Source of the DNA: Pseudorhizobium tarimense
Lineage (GTDB): Bacteria > Pseudomonadota > Alphaproteobacteria > Rhizobiales > Rhizobiaceae
Length of the DNA: 64,000 nt
Reading direction: 5' to 3'
Assembly (NCBI RefSeq): GCF_022968135.1
Contig: NZ_JALJRA010000013.1
Location: 85,420 to 149,419 of the forward strand
Part shown: in pieces, positions 8,293-17,573 of the stretch
Position numbering within the stretch: position 1 is the stretch's first letter
Layout of the letters: each line of letters opens with the position of its first letter
Notes under the pieces: model-generated
The model's input: the letters and a program-made list of their open reading frames with translations, nothing else
The model's database searches: none
Told to the model about the DNA's origin: nothing
Translations under genes and position numbers: made by a program

Positions 8293-11136
8293 ATGGCTTA
8301 CGACGATTCGATCGATTTCTCAGGCATCCTTGATGTAGCTCAGCTGCGTAAAGAGTGCCGCGCGGCCGCTTCGGGTAGCGGGCAGACGGTGCTGGAGATG
8401 CGGGCGGCTTTGCTTGCAGTGCTGCGGGCGGCGAGCGTTGAAGGCCGCAAGAGGACCCGTGCCCTCCTTGACGAAGATGGCGGCGGCCTTGCCTGCGCGC
8501 GGCGTCTGTCCTGGCTGCAGGATCAGTTGATCCAGATCCTTCATGAGGTTGTAGCAGAGCGGCTGCACCCGGAAGCGATGGAGGTGGCGGTCGCAGCCGT
8601 CGGCGGCTACGGGCGTGACACCCTGGCGCCCGGGTCGGACATTGACCTGCTTTTCCTGTTGCCGTCGAAGAATTCGGAGGCGATGCGCAAGGCGATCGAG
8701 TTCTTGCTCTACGTCCTCTGGGACATGGGCTTCAAGGTCGGTCACGCCACGCGCACGGTCGAGGAGTGCATCCAGCTCGCCAAGACGGATATCACGATCC
8801 GTACGGCCATCCTGGAAAGTCGCTACATCTGCGGGGAGGAGGCCCTGGTCAGCGAGCTGGAGAAACGCTTCGATAATGAAATCGTCGCCGGCACCGGTGC
8901 TGAATTCGTCGCAGCAAAGCTCGCTGAACGCGACCAGCGCCACCAGAAGGCGGGCGACACCCGCTATCTCGTCGAACCCAATGTTAAGGAAGGAAAGGGC
9001 GGCCTGCGCGACCTGCAGACGCTCTTCTGGATCGCCAAGTACTATTATCGCATCCGTGATGCGCGTGAACTCGTCAAGCTCGGCGTCCTGTCGCGGCACG
9101 AGTGGAAGGTGTTCCAGAAATCGGACGACTTTCTCTGGGCTGTGCGCTGCCACATGCACTTCCTGACGGGCAAGGCGGAGGAGCGGCTGTCCTTCGACAT
9201 CCAGCGGGAGATTGCCGAGAGCCTAGGTTACCACACCCGCCCTGGCTTGGCGGCTGTCGAACGCTTCATGAAGCACTACTTCCTTGTCGCCAAGGACGTC
9301 GGAGACTTGACCCGGATCTTCTGCGCGGCACTTGAGGATGAGCAGGCCAAGGAGGCTCCCGGCCTCAAGCGCGTCATCTCGCGCTTTACCAAGCGTGTGC
9401 ACAAGATACCCGGCACCGTAGAATTTGTGCAGGACCGCGGACGCATTACGCTTGCAGATCCCGACGTCTTCAAGCGCGACCCAATCAACATCATCCGCTT
9501 CTTCCATGTTGCAGACATCAACGGCCTCGAATTCCATCCAGACGCTTTGAAGAGGGTGACGCGCTCGCTTTCCCTGATCAACGACGACGTCCGCAATAAT
9601 GACGAGGCCAACCGCCTCTTCATTTCGATGCTGACGTCCCGCCGCGAGCCGGCGCTGATGCTGCGACGGATGAACGAGGCGGGGGTGCTGAGACGTTTTA
9701 TCCCCGATTTCGGCCGCATCGTCTCAATGATGCAGTTCAACATGTATCATCACTACACGGTCGACGAGCACCTGATCCGCTCCGTCGAGGCGCTCTCGGA
9801 GGTCGACAAGGGTCAGGCCGCCGACATCCATCCGCTCGCCAACAAGCTGATGCCGTCCGTCGAGGAGCGGGAAGCCCTCTATGTGGCGGTCCTGCTGCAC
9901 GACATTGCGAAGGGACGGCAGGAAGATCACTCGGTCGCCGGCGCACGCATCGCCCGCAAGCTCTGCCCGCGATTCGGACTGAACGCAAAGCAGACGGAGC
10001 TGGTGGTCTGGCTCATTGAAGAGCATCTGATCATGTCGATGACGGCGCAGACGCGCGATCTCCATGACCGCAAGACGATCACCGATTTCGCCGAAAAGGC
10101 GCAATCGATGGATCGCCTGAAGCTGCTCCTGATCCTCACTATCTGCGATATCCGCGCCGTTGGCCCTGGCGTCTGGAACGGCTGGAAGGGGCAGTTGCTG
10201 CGCACGCTCTATTACGAGACCGAGCTCCTGCTCTCCGGCGGCTTCTCCGAAGTCTCACGCAAGGAGCGAGCAAAGCAGGCTGAGGAGGAACTCTTCACGG
10301 CTCTTGCGGACTGGAGCCAGAAGGACCGGCGGGTCTATTCCCGGCTCCACTACCAGCCCTACCTTCTTTCGGTCGACCTTGAGGACCAGGTTCGGCACGC
10401 CCAGTTCATCCGCGACACCGATCGGGCGGGGCATGCGCTGGCGACGATGGTGCGGACCCACTCCTTCCATGCCATCACCGAGATCACCGTGCTGGCGCCG
10501 GACCATCCGCGGCTTTTGTCGATCATCGCCGGCGCATGTGCCGCCGCCGGTGCCAATATTGCGGACGCTCAGATCTACACGACGTCGGACGGCCGTGCTC
10601 TCGACACCATCCTCATCAACCGCGAGTTCACCACCGACGAGGACGAGATGCGCCGCGCGGCAACCATCGGTCGGATGATTGAGGACGTCCTGTCCGGCAA
10701 GAAGCGTCTGCCCGAAGTGATCGCGACCCGGGCCAAGGGCAAGAAGCGCAACAAGGCCTTCGAGATCCCGCCATCCGTCGTGCTGTCGAACGGCCTCTCG
10801 AACAAGTTCACCGTGGTGGAGGTCGAGTGCCTTGACCGGCCCGGCCTTCTGGCGGAAATCACGGCCGTGCTGGCCGATCTTTCGCTCGACATCCACTCTG
10901 CACGCATCACGACCTTCGGAGAGAAGGTGATCGATACCTTCTACGTCACCGACCTCCTGGGCTCAAAGATCACCAACGAGAACCGCCAAGGCAACATCAT
11001 GGCGCGTCTGAAGGCCGTCATGGCCGAGCAGGAAGACGAGCTGCGCCGCGGAATGCCCTCCGGAATGATTGCGCCGGCCCCTATGCCGGCACGTCGTGCG
11101 CAACAGACACCACGCCGTTCCAAGGCTGAAGCATGA
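8293..11136 (+). CDS. glnD: [Protein-PII] uridylyltransferase / uridylyl-removing enzyme
   Basis: 947-residue nitrogen sensor that adds UMP to PII proteins under nitrogen limitation and removes it when glutamine is abundant. Domain order is complete: nucleotidyltransferase ([19 protein letters not shown], from about residue 104), the middle helical region, an HD hydrolase domain (LLHDIAKG near 534) and two C-terminal ACT domains (from about 727 and 839) that bind glutamine. The start ATG 8293 follows a weak GGACGAC ribosome site. Its stop overlaps the murJ start (ATGA, 11133-11136), a linkage that joins nitrogen control to cell-wall precursor export by position only. Confidence 0.96.
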   Translation: MAYDDSIDFSGILDVAQLRKECRAAASGSGQTVLEMRAALLAVLRAASVEGRKRTRALLDEDGGGLACARRLSWLQDQLIQILHEVVAERLHPEAMEVAVAAVGGYGRDTLAPGSDIDLLFLLPSKNSEAMRKAIEFLLYVLWDMGFKVGHATRTVEECIQLAKTDITIRTAILESRYICGEEALVSELEKRFDNEIVAGTGAEFVAAKLAERDQRHQKAGDTRYLVEPNVKEGKGGLRDLQTLFWIAKYYYRIRDARELVKLGVLSRHEWKVFQKSDDFLWAVRCHMHFLTGKAEERLSFDIQREIAESLGYHTRPGLAAVERFMKHYFLVAKDVGDLTRIFCAALEDEQAKEAPGLKRVISRFTKRVHKIPGTVEFVQDRGRITLADPDVFKRDPINIIRFFHVADINGLEFHPDALKRVTRSLSLINDDVRNNDEANRLFISMLTSRREPALMLRRMNEAGVLRRFIPDFGRIVSMMQFNMYHHYTVDEHLIRSVEALSEVDKGQAADIHPLANKLMPSVEEREALYVAVLLHDIAKGRQEDHSVAGARIARKLCPRFGLNAKQTELVVWLIEEHLIMSMTAQTRDLHDRKTITDFAEKAQSMDRLKLLLILTICDIRAVGPGVWNGWKGQLLRTLYYETELLLSGGFSEVSRKERAKQAEEELFTALADWSQKDRRVYSRLHYQPYLLSVDLEDQVRHAQFIRDTDRAGHALATMVRTHSFHAITEITVLAPDHPRLLSIIAGACAAAGANIADAQIYTTSDGRALDTILINREFTTDEDEMRRAATIGRMIEDVLSGKKRLPEVIATRAKGKKRNKAFEIPPSVVLSNGLSNKFTVVEVECLDRPGLLAEITAVLADLSLDIHSARITTFGEKVIDTFYVTDLLGSKITNENRQGNIMARLKAVMAEQEDELRRGMPSGMIAPAPMPARRAQQTPRRSKAEA

Positions 11137-12704
11137 GCCTCGTCCGCAAGTTCGCCACCGTCGGGGGAGCCACGCTCGGCAGTCGGCTCTTCGGTTTTGC
11201 CCGCGAGACGCTGATGGCGGCCGCACTCGGCACGGGCACGATGGCCGACGTCTTCTATGCCGCCTTCCGCTTCCCGAACCTCTTCCGCCGTCTCTTTGCG
11301 GAGGGCGCCTTCAACGCGGCCTTTGTGCCGCTGTTCTCCAAGGAGATCGAGACCAATGGCGTGGAAGGCGCCAGGCGCTTCTCCGAGGAAGTCTTCGGCG
11401 TCCTATTCTCGGTGCTGATGCTGATCACCATCGCCATGGAACTGGCGATGCCCTGGCTGGTCGACTGGATCATTGCGCCGGGCTTCGCCGATGATCCCGA
11501 AAAGTCGGCACTGACCGTCCGCCTGGCCGCAGTGATGTTTCCCTATCTGATGTGCATGTCGCTGACGGCGATGATGAGCGGCATGCTGAACTCGCTGCAT
11601 CATTTCTTTGCGGCGGCCATCGCACCCGTCTTCCTGAACGTGGTGATGATCGCCGCACTGGGTTATGCATGGTGGAGCGGGACGGATGCACTATCGACGG
11701 CCTGGTATCTCTCCTGGAGCGTGCTGGTCGCCGGCGTTCTGCAGCTGTCCGTCGTGTACTTCGGGGTCCGCCATGCGGGCATCAGGATCGGCTTCCGGCG
11801 GCCAAGGATCACGCCAAACGTAAAGCGGCTTCTCGTTCTCGCCGTGCCGGCGGCGATCACCGGTGGTGTCACGCAGATCAACCAGGTGATCGGGCAGGCA
11901 ATCGCCTCCACCAAGGATGGTGCCATTGCCGCACTTCAATATGCGGATCGCATCTATCAGCTGCCACTCGGCGTCGTCGGCGTCGCGGTGGGGGTCGTGT
12001 TGCTGCCGGAATTGTCGCGCGCGCTTAAAGGTGGCCACATGAAGGAGGCGGCGGGTATCCAGAACCGCTCGCTCGAATTCGTTCTGTTCCTGACCCTGCC
12101 CGCGGCGGCAGGCCTTTGGGTGCTGTCGGAGCCGATCATCCGGGTGCTTTACGAGCGCGGTGCCTTTTCCGCTCAGAATACAGAAATCGTTGCCTCCATC
12201 CTGGCGATCTACGGCATCGGCCTGCCCGGGTTCGTGATGATCAAGGCCTTGCAGCCGGGCTTCTACGCCCGCGAGGACACCCGCACCCCAATGCGCTACA
12301 CGATCGTCTCGGTGATCGTGAATTCGGGGCTTGCCATCACGCTGTTCCCGCTCTTGGCAGAGCGTGGGATCGCCACGGCGGAAGCTGTTGCCGGATGGCT
12401 CAACACTGCGCTTCTGTTCGCAACGCTTCTCTGGCGCGGCGACCTTACATGGGAGTGGCACTTGCTCCGACGGGCACTGCTGCTTTTGGTCTCTGCAGGC
12501 GTGATGGCGGTAGCGCTTGTCTACCTTCTGCCATACGCCGCACCATGGCTTCTGCCGCAGGTGCCGCTTCTCCGGCAGGTTTTCGCTCTCGGCTGCCTTC
12601 TGGTGGTCGCGATGGCGATCTACTTCCCGGTGGCTTTCCTGATCGGTGGGGCCGATCTCGGCATGATCCGGAGAAACCTGAAGCGCAAGCCGGTCAAAGG
12701 CTAG
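11133..12704 (+). CDS. murJ: Lipid II flippase MurJ (MviN)
   Basis: 523-residue multispanning inner-membrane protein of the MOP superfamily, with about 14 hydrophobic segments. It moves lipid II, the peptidoglycan precursor, to the periplasmic face. The N-terminus ([20 protein letters not shown]) and the motif [21 protein letters not shown] are characteristic MurJ blocks. It starts inside the glnD stop and is convergent with a small exported M15-type peptidase candidate, two bases away. Length and membrane topology look normal. Confidence 0.95.
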   Translation: MSLVRKFATVGGATLGSRLFGFARETLMAAALGTGTMADVFYAAFRFPNLFRRLFAEGAFNAAFVPLFSKEIETNGVEGARRFSEEVFGVLFSVLMLITIAMELAMPWLVDWIIAPGFADDPEKSALTVRLAAVMFPYLMCMSLTAMMSGMLNSLHHFFAAAIAPVFLNVVMIAALGYAWWSGTDALSTAWYLSWSVLVAGVLQLSVVYFGVRHAGIRIGFRRPRITPNVKRLLVLAVPAAITGGVTQINQVIGQAIASTKDGAIAALQYADRIYQLPLGVVGVAVGVVLLPELSRALKGGHMKEAAGIQNRSLEFVLFLTLPAAAGLWVLSEPIIRVLYERGAFSAQNTEIVASILAIYGIGLPGFVMIKALQPGFYAREDTRTPMRYTIVSVIVNSGLAITLFPLLAERGIATAEAVAGWLNTALLFATLLWRGDLTWEWHLLRRALLLLVSAGVMAVALVYLLPYAAPWLLPQVPLLRQVFALGCLLVVAMAIYFPVAFLIGGADLGMIRRNLKRKPVKG

Positions 12705-12706
12705 CG

Positions 12707-13138
12707 CTACTTCCGCCGTCCGCAGTGCGCCCAGCGCCGCTTCGGGCCGATATCGACGTGCACCAGCCCGTTGCAGTAGCGGCCGATTCCACCGATGCCG
12801 GGAGCCGATGCGGCGGCGGCGAGGATCCTTTTCTCAGCCACCCCGGGTACCCGAATATCGGCGGCGTAACAGCGCGTATGCTGTGAGCGGCCGGATCTCG
12901 GGCGGTGGCCGGATGTTACCATCGGCTTCTTTCCGGTCTGAACGGCGATGTGAGCGAGAATGGCCTTGAGCTTTTCGGGAAAGCAACTCGTCCTGACGCT
13001 GACCCGTTGTACGGTGTAGGCCGCGGTGTAGTCATGCTTGAAGATGTTGCCGCGACGTTTCTGGCTGTCGGCTTCCGCAACTCCGCTCACCGCGAGCGAG
13101 AGCAAGGATGCAAGCGCGACACGATAAACAATGCGCAT
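12707..13138 (-). CDS. Exported M15-type peptidase-like protein (DUF882/YcbK-like)
   Basis: 143 residues with a signal peptide (hydrophobic 5-22, cleavage likely after AEA near 23). The mature part has the zinc-site pattern of the M15/LAS peptidases: S85-QH87 with D94 (SQHTRCYAAD) and H127-V-D129 near the end. Family members are D,D- or L,D-carboxypeptidases or endopeptidases of peptidoglycan. A longer open frame exists, but ATG 13138 has a clear GGGGGA ribosome site six bases upstream and gives a sound signal peptide. The protein is short for the family, and catalytic activity is inferred. It faces murJ. Confidence 0.75.
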   Translation of the reverse strand: MRIVYRVALASLLSLAVSGVAEADSQKRRGNIFKHDYTAAYTVQRVSVRTSCFPEKLKAILAHIAVQTGKKPMVTSGHRPRSGRSQHTRCYAADIRVPGVAEKRILAAAASAPGIGGIGRYCNGLVHVDIGPKRRWAHCGRRK

Positions 13139-13589
13139 GGTATCCCCCAAATCTGGCTCGTGATCATCTCGAGCCTCCGTTGGTGGATGCAAATTCGTTC
13201 TCGAAAGTGTCGCAAATAAGGTGAAAATTTGCTTTAGGTTTTAGCTAAGCCTTTGTTGCGCCGCAATGTTCCAGCGCTTTCGCGGAGGGAAGAAGAAGAT
13301 CATTCCGTTTCCCATTGAGAATCAATATTCTGGGCCTGCATAGAGAGCTATGCAATTCAGGACGCCTCCGCCTTTTGCTGCTCAACAAATTGGCTGCTCG
13401 TTAGCGTTGTGCGGGACGCGCCGCGCATCCCACCCGGCCAAGCTGGCGAATTGCGGCAAGAAAGTGGCAACCTCTCGCTAGGTTATCGCCAGCACTCCTC
13501 TTGATCGGCTGGGTGTGGACGTGCATAAGCCCGCCACGACAACATGGCCTGCGGGGCATGGGGCCCTCCACCAGCCTACTGAGGACGAA
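13139..13589. other. 450-base intergenic region upstream of trpS and the M15-type gene
   Basis: No credible gene. It serves as the upstream region of two divergent genes. It contains an AT-rich stretch (about 13205-13255) with an imperfect hairpin GCTTTAG/CTAAGC, and two perfect dyads: AGAAT-CAAT-ATTCT (13318-13331) and TGCATAG-AGAG-CTATGCA (13337-13354). I see no known leader or riboswitch. Confidence 0.6.
13337..13354. repeat. Perfect 7-bp inverted repeat upstream of trpS
   Basis: TGCATAG and CTATGCA flank an AGAG spacer. Together with the neighbouring dyad at 13318-13331 it could be an operator or a small hairpin. No regulator can be named. Confidence 0.5.
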
Positions 13590-14654
13590 ATGAACAGCTT
13601 CAAGCCGCTCGTGTTTTCCGGCGTCCAGCCGACCGGCAATCTCCATCTCGGCAACTACCTCGGGGCGATCCGCAAGTTCGTGGCGCTGCAGGAAAACAAC
13701 GACTGCATCTATTGTGTGGTCGACCTGCACGCCATCACCGCGCAGCTGGTCCACGAGGACCTGAAGGGCCAGATCCGCTCGATCGCCGCAGCCTTTATTG
13801 CATCGGGCATTGATCCGGTGAAGCACATCGTCTTCAACCAATCGGCCGTCCCGCAGCATGCGGAACTTGCCTGGATCTTCAACTGCGTGGCGCGCATCGG
13901 CTGGATGAACCGCATGACGCAGTTCAAGGACAAGGCTGGCAAGGACCGCGAGAACGCTTCGCTCGGTCTGCTCGCCTATCCGAGCCTGATGGCAGCCGAC
14001 ATTCTCGTTTATCGCGCAACCCATGTTCCGGTCGGCGACGACCAGAAACAGCACCTGGAACTCGCCCGCGACATTGCCCAGAAGTTCAACATCGATTTCC
14101 AGGACAAGATCCGCGCGACAGGGGCCGGAATCGACATGGTGGTCGGCGAAGAGCCGATCCATGGCTTCTTTCCGCTGGTCGAGCCGCTGATCGAAGGGCC
14201 GGCGCCCCGCGTCATGTCGCTGAAGGACGGCACCAAGAAGATGTCGAAGTCGGATCCGTCGGATCTGTCGCGCATCAACCTCATGGACGATGGCGAGACC
14301 ATCCTAAAGAAGATCCGCAAGGCCAAGACCGACCCGGATTGCCTTCCGAGTGAGGTTGAAGGCCTCAAGGGACGGCCTGAAGCAGACAATCTTGTCGGCA
14401 TCTATGCCGCACTTTCCGACCGAAAGAAGGAAGACGTTCTGAAGGAGTATGGCGGGCAGCAGTTCTCCACCTTCAAGCCCGCGCTTGCGGATCTGGCGGT
14501 TCACGTCCTTTCACCCATCACCGGCGAAATGCGTCGCCTGATGGACGACACCGCGCACATCGACGCCATCCTGCGCGATGGTGGCGAGAGGGCACGCGCG
14601 CGTGCCGAAAAGGTGATGGCGGACGTTTACGACATCATCGGTTTCCTCCGCTGA
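13590..14654 (+). CDS. trpS: Tryptophan--tRNA ligase
   Basis: 354-residue class Ic aminoacyl-tRNA synthetase that charges tRNA-Trp. The HIGH-type motif is H19-LGN (in [12 protein letters not shown]) and the KMSKS loop is at 217-221. The frame stays open to 13515, but the conserved N-terminus [16 protein letters not shown] begins at ATG 13590, preceded by GAGGAC. A small hairpin follows the gene. The next gene, a universal stress protein, has its own upstream region. Confidence 0.95.
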   Translation: MNSFKPLVFSGVQPTGNLHLGNYLGAIRKFVALQENNDCIYCVVDLHAITAQLVHEDLKGQIRSIAAAFIASGIDPVKHIVFNQSAVPQHAELAWIFNCVARIGWMNRMTQFKDKAGKDRENASLGLLAYPSLMAADILVYRATHVPVGDDQKQHLELARDIAQKFNIDFQDKIRATGAGIDMVVGEEPIHGFFPLVEPLIEGPAPRVMSLKDGTKKMSKSDPSDLSRINLMDDGETILKKIRKAKTDPDCLPSEVEGLKGRPEADNLVGIYAALSDRKKEDVLKEYGGQQFSTFKPALADLAVHVLSPITGEMRRLMDDTAHIDAILRDGGERARARAEKVMADVYDIIGFLR

Positions 14655-14662
14655 AGGGATCT

Positions 14663-14687
14663 GGGGTCCCGCCGGACCTAGGTTTTT
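14663..14687 (+). terminator. Likely terminator after trpS
   Basis: Short stem GGTCC-CGCC-GGACC (14665-14678) followed by TAGG and five T. The stem is only 5-6 bp, so the call is moderate. Confidence 0.45.
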
Positions 14688-14756
14688 CATTTCCAGACTT
14701 TGGTATAGATTCCGCTGCTCGGTCCCGCGGCCGAGTCAGGGGAGGAAAGGGCTGCT

Positions 14757-15248
14757 ATGGTTTCCAAACGTCTTTCGCGTCTCGAAGGCCATCGCCGCAA
14801 GTTCATGGCGGTGATCGACGGCACCCCGGAATGCGAGCGCGCCGTGCATTATGCGGGTCGTCGCGCCAAGAACTCCAATGGCGGCCTCGTTCTGCTTTTC
14901 GTCATCCCTGAGGGCGATTTTCAGCAGTGGCTGGGGGTAGAGGCGATCATGCGTGCGGAAGCGCGCGAAGAAGCCGAAGCGATCATGGCAAAGGCGGCGC
15001 AGAAGGTGCGCGAGACGATTGGCATCGACCCAGAAGTGGTGATCCGCGAGGGAAGCGCAACGGAGCAGATAAATGCTCTGGTGGAAGAGGATCGCGACAT
15101 CGCCATTCTCGTTCTGGCGGCGGCGTCCGCCAAGGAAGGACCGGGCCCGCTGGTTTCGTCGATCGCTGGACGCGGTGCGATTTTCCCGATCCCCGTCACG
15201 GTTCTGCCCGACAGCCTGTCCGATGAGGAAATCGATGCGCTATGCTGA
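14757..15248 (+). CDS. Universal stress protein (UspA family)
   Basis: 163-residue single-domain Usp protein. The first strand FMAVIDGTPECERAVHYA and the C-terminal strand FPIPVTVLPDSL frame the typical alpha/beta fold. The usual ATP-binding loop G-x2-G-x9-G(S/T) is not seen in standard form: the region reads AAASAKEGPGPLVSSIAG. ATP binding is therefore uncertain. Usp proteins are cytoplasmic and stress-induced, but no specific role can be given. It stands alone between trpS and the Nfu-type gene. Confidence 0.8.
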   Translation: MVSKRLSRLEGHRRKFMAVIDGTPECERAVHYAGRRAKNSNGGLVLLFVIPEGDFQQWLGVEAIMRAEAREEAEAIMAKAAQKVRETIGIDPEVVIREGSATEQINALVEEDRDIAILVLAAASAKEGPGPLVSSIAGRGAIFPIPVTVLPDSLSDEEIDALC

Positions 15249-15280
15249 CCTGCCTTGACGGCGGTCGGCGGAAGGCGCAC

Positions 15281-15309
15281 TTGAACCGAAACATGGTTGA
15301 GATTATCTT
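15281..15309 (+). promoter_or_regulatory. Sigma-70-type promoter of the Nfu gene
   Basis: TTGAAC (15281-15286), a 17-base spacer and TATCTT (15304-15309). The predicted start of transcription, near 15316, falls inside the Irr-type box. Confidence 0.55.
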
Positions 15310-15310
15310 C

Positions 15311-15327
15311 TTTTGAAGAGTTCTAAA
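15311..15327. promoter_or_regulatory. Irr-type iron control element (ICE box)
   Basis: TTTTGAAGAGTTCTAAA differs from the rhizobial Irr consensus TTTAGAA-N3-TTCTAAA at one position. It sits directly over the predicted transcription start of the Fe-S scaffold gene, 34 bases before its ATG. In the Rhizobiales Irr represses many iron-consuming functions when iron is low, and Fe-S assembly would fit. Binding is inferred. Confidence 0.65.
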
Positions 15328-15361
15328 TTGAAGGTGCCTGTCGGCCCTCAGGAGACGTGAG

Positions 15362-15928
15362 ATGTTCATCCAGACCGAGGCAACGCCGAACCCGGCGACC
15401 CTGAAGTTCCTTCCGGGCAAGATCGTCATGGAGAAGGGCACCGCTGATTTCCGTGATCAGTCGGAAGCCGAGGCTTCGCCCTTGGCTCTGCGCCTGTTCG
15501 GCGTACCCGGCGTCACGGGCGTCTATTTCGGCTACGACTTCATCACGGTCACCAAGAGCGGCGGAGACTGGCAGCACATGAAGCCGGCGATCCTCGGCTC
15601 GATCATGGAGCATTTTATGTCTGGTCAGTCCGTCATGGGCGGCGGCACGTCGACGGCTGAAATCTCCGACGAAGAAGGCGAGTTTTATGAGGACGGCGAC
15701 GAGACGGTCGTTGCCACCATCAAGGAACTGCTGGAAACGCGGGTTCGCCCCGCAGTCGCCCAGGATGGCGGCGACATCACCTTCAAGGGCTTCAAAGACG
15801 GCACCGTCTACCTCAACATGAAGGGTGCCTGCTCGGGCTGCCCGTCGTCGACCGCAACGCTGAAGCACGGGGTCCAGAATCTGCTTCGCCACTTCGTGCC
15901 CGAAGTCCAGGCAGTTGAAGCTCTCTAG
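15362..15928 (+). CDS. Nfu/NifU-family Fe-S cluster scaffold or carrier
   Basis: 188 residues in two domains: Nfu_N (about 2-88, starting MFIQTEATPNPATLKFLPG) and a C-terminal NifU-like domain (about 112-185) with the cluster-binding C157-SG-C160. Proteins of this type carry Fe-S clusters to client enzymes. The ribosome site AGGAGACGTGAG lies just before the ATG. It is preceded by a promoter overlapped by an Irr-type box, which suggests iron control. It may be cotranscribed with tsaB, 15 bases downstream. MiaB, which needs two Fe-S clusters, is encoded 2.5 kb further on. Confidence 0.92.
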   Translation: MFIQTEATPNPATLKFLPGKIVMEKGTADFRDQSEAEASPLALRLFGVPGVTGVYFGYDFITVTKSGGDWQHMKPAILGSIMEHFMSGQSVMGGGTSTAEISDEEGEFYEDGDETVVATIKELLETRVRPAVAQDGGDITFKGFKDGTVYLNMKGACSGCPSSTATLKHGVQNLLRHFVPEVQAVEAL

Positions 15929-15943
15929 GAACGTCCAAGACTG

Positions 15944-16606
15944 ATGATTGTCCTGGCAATCGATACGGCGGGCGCGGATTGCTCCGCGGCCGTCTTCGAC
16001 AGTGGCAGCGGCCAGGTACTGGCGGCCGTCACGGAGATGATCGGCAAGGGGCATGCGGAACGGCTGATGGCGGTGATCGATGAGGCGCTGGCGAAAGCTG
16101 ATCGAGCTCTGTCGGACGTCCAGCGCGTTGCCGTGGTGACCGGCCCGGGTTCGTTCACCGGCATTCGAGTCGGAGTCGCGGCCGCACGCGGTCTGGCGCT
16201 CGCCTTGAGTGCCGAGTGTGTCGGTGTAACGACGCTCGATACGCTCGGACAAGGCTACCTTGAAAGCAATCCCCAGGCACCTCTCGTCGTCGCCATGGAT
16301 GCCAAGCGGGGCGAGCTTTACGTGCAGGCATTCGCCGCCGACGGCAGTCCAATGACCCGTCCCGCGGCAATGCCTCCGGAGGAGGCCGCCGATCTGGCAA
16401 GGTCGCATTCGGCCGAGGTCGTCGGCTCCGGCCGGCCGCTCGTCCTGCAAGATCCTGCGGTTGCGTCTGTCGCCGATCGCTTCGATATTTCCACCGTCGC
16501 CAGGCTGGGCGCCCAGCGCTCGGGCGATGGCGAACGGCCGAAGCCGCTCTATCTGCGTGGGCCGGACGCAAAGCCGCAGACCGGCTATGCGCTGGCTCGG
16601 GCCTGA
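15944..16606 (+). CDS. tsaB: tRNA threonylcarbamoyladenosine biosynthesis protein TsaB
   Basis: 220-residue ASKHA-fold protein. It opens with LAIDTAGADCSAAVFD and carries the family motif TGPGSFTGIRVGVAAARGLA near residues 66-85. TsaB is the non-catalytic partner that binds TsaD and TsaE for t6A37 synthesis on ANN-decoding tRNAs. Length matches the family. It lies 15 bases after the Nfu gene and 5 bases before rimI, so the three probably form one transcript; the tsaB-rimI pairing is common in bacteria. Confidence 0.93.
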   Translation: MIVLAIDTAGADCSAAVFDSGSGQVLAAVTEMIGKGHAERLMAVIDEALAKADRALSDVQRVAVVTGPGSFTGIRVGVAAARGLALALSAECVGVTTLDTLGQGYLESNPQAPLVVAMDAKRGELYVQAFAADGSPMTRPAAMPPEEAADLARSHSAEVVGSGRPLVLQDPAVASVADRFDISTVARLGAQRSGDGERPKPLYLRGPDAKPQTGYALARA

Positions 16607-16611
16607 GGCCG

Positions 16612-17106
16612 ATGATCGACGAACTGCTACAGTGGAAGCCGTATTTCGAGATCGTTCCGCTCGTCGTCGAAGACTGCGCCGAAATCTCGATGATCCACGG
16701 CGAGCGCTTTCCCCGGCAATGGGGTGATGGCGAGTTTGTCAGCCTGCTGCTTCAACCCAGTGTCTTCGGCTTCGTCGCGCGCCAGACGAATGCCTTCTTC
16801 TCTCGACCGCTGGGAGGCTTCGTGGTCGCCCGGGAGACGGCGGGAGAAGCGGAAATCCTGACCATCGCGGTTTCGGAGAAGTTCGGCAGGGCAGGGCTCG
16901 GGTGGCGCCTCATGCAGGCAGCACTGCGTGAAGCTAGCCAGCGGGGTGGCGAAACGATGTTCCTCGAAGTCGAGGCAGCCAACCGGGCAGCCGTCCAGCT
17001 CTATCGGAAGCTCAATTTTGAACAGATCGCCGAGCGGCCGGCCTATTATTCCGCATCCGACGGCACGAAACCCAGCGCGCTTGTCATGCGGCGCCATCTT
17101 CGCTAG
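16612..17106 (+). CDS. rimI: Ribosomal-protein-alanine N-acetyltransferase RimI
   Basis: 164-residue GNAT protein. The acetyl-CoA loop is GRAGLGWRL, followed by the RimI-type block MFLEVEAANRAAVQLYRKLNF. RimI acetylates the N-terminal alanine of ribosomal protein S18 in E. coli; whether that is the substrate here is inferred from the tsaB linkage. Starts five bases after tsaB. Confidence 0.88.
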   Translation: MIDELLQWKPYFEIVPLVVEDCAEISMIHGERFPRQWGDGEFVSLLLQPSVFGFVARQTNAFFSRPLGGFVVARETAGEAEILTIAVSEKFGRAGLGWRLMQAALREASQRGGETMFLEVEAANRAAVQLYRKLNFEQIAERPAYYSASDGTKPSALVMRRHLR

Positions 17107-17144
17107 TTCGGTCGAATTGTGATTTGATTGAAGGCGGCAAGGTC

Positions 17145-17573
17145 ATGACGGATCTTCCCAAGACGCTTGAGGAACTGTGTGCCGACAAGGGCATGCGGAT
17201 GACCGACCAGCGCCGCGTCATCGCCCGCATCCTTCAGGATTCCGACGATCATCCGGACGTCGAGGAGCTTTACCGCCGCTCGTCGAAGGTTGATCCGCGC
17301 ATCTCCATCTCGACCGTTTATCGAACGGTGAAGCTGTTCGAGGACGAGGGCATCATCGAGAAGCACGACTTTCGTGATGGCCGATCCCGCTACGAGACGG
17401 TCCCCGAAGAGCACCATGACCACATGATCGATTTGAAGTCAGGCACGGTCATCGAGTTCCACTCGCCCGAGATCGAAGCCTTGCAGGAGCGAATTGCCCG
17501 CGAGCACGGCTTTCGTCTGGTCGGGCATCGGCTCGAACTGTACGGTATTCCGCTGGACAAGGATGACCCTTGA
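17145..17573 (+). CDS. Fur/Mur-family metal-responsive repressor
   Basis: 142 residues: an N-terminal winged helix (about 10-80; DNA-recognition region ISTVYRTVKLFEDEGI) and a C-terminal dimer domain with the regulatory metal motif H90-HDH93. The paired cysteines that many Fur proteins use for structural zinc (the CxxC after HHDHLIC) are replaced by DLKSG, as in rhizobial Fur proteins, which in this group often act as the manganese regulator Mur. I therefore cannot tell iron from manganese sensing. ATG 17145 is chosen over an upstream TTG because of the GAAGGCGG ribosome site. Its stop overlaps the TTG start of olsA. Confidence 0.9.
   Translation: MTDLPKTLEELCADKGMRMTDQRRVIARILQDSDDHPDVEELYRRSSKVDPRISISTVYRTVKLFEDEGIIEKHDFRDGRSRYETVPEEHHDHMIDLKSGTVIEFHSPEIEALQERIAREHGFRLVGHRLELYGIPLDKDDP

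Noticed and set aside
13139..13589. T-box or tryptophan attenuator before trpS
   Set aside because: No T-box core and no leader peptide with tandem Trp codons followed by a terminator.
14757..15248. Universal stress protein as part of a toxin or defence locus
   Set aside because: Neighbours are trpS and an Fe-S carrier; nothing suggests a defence system.
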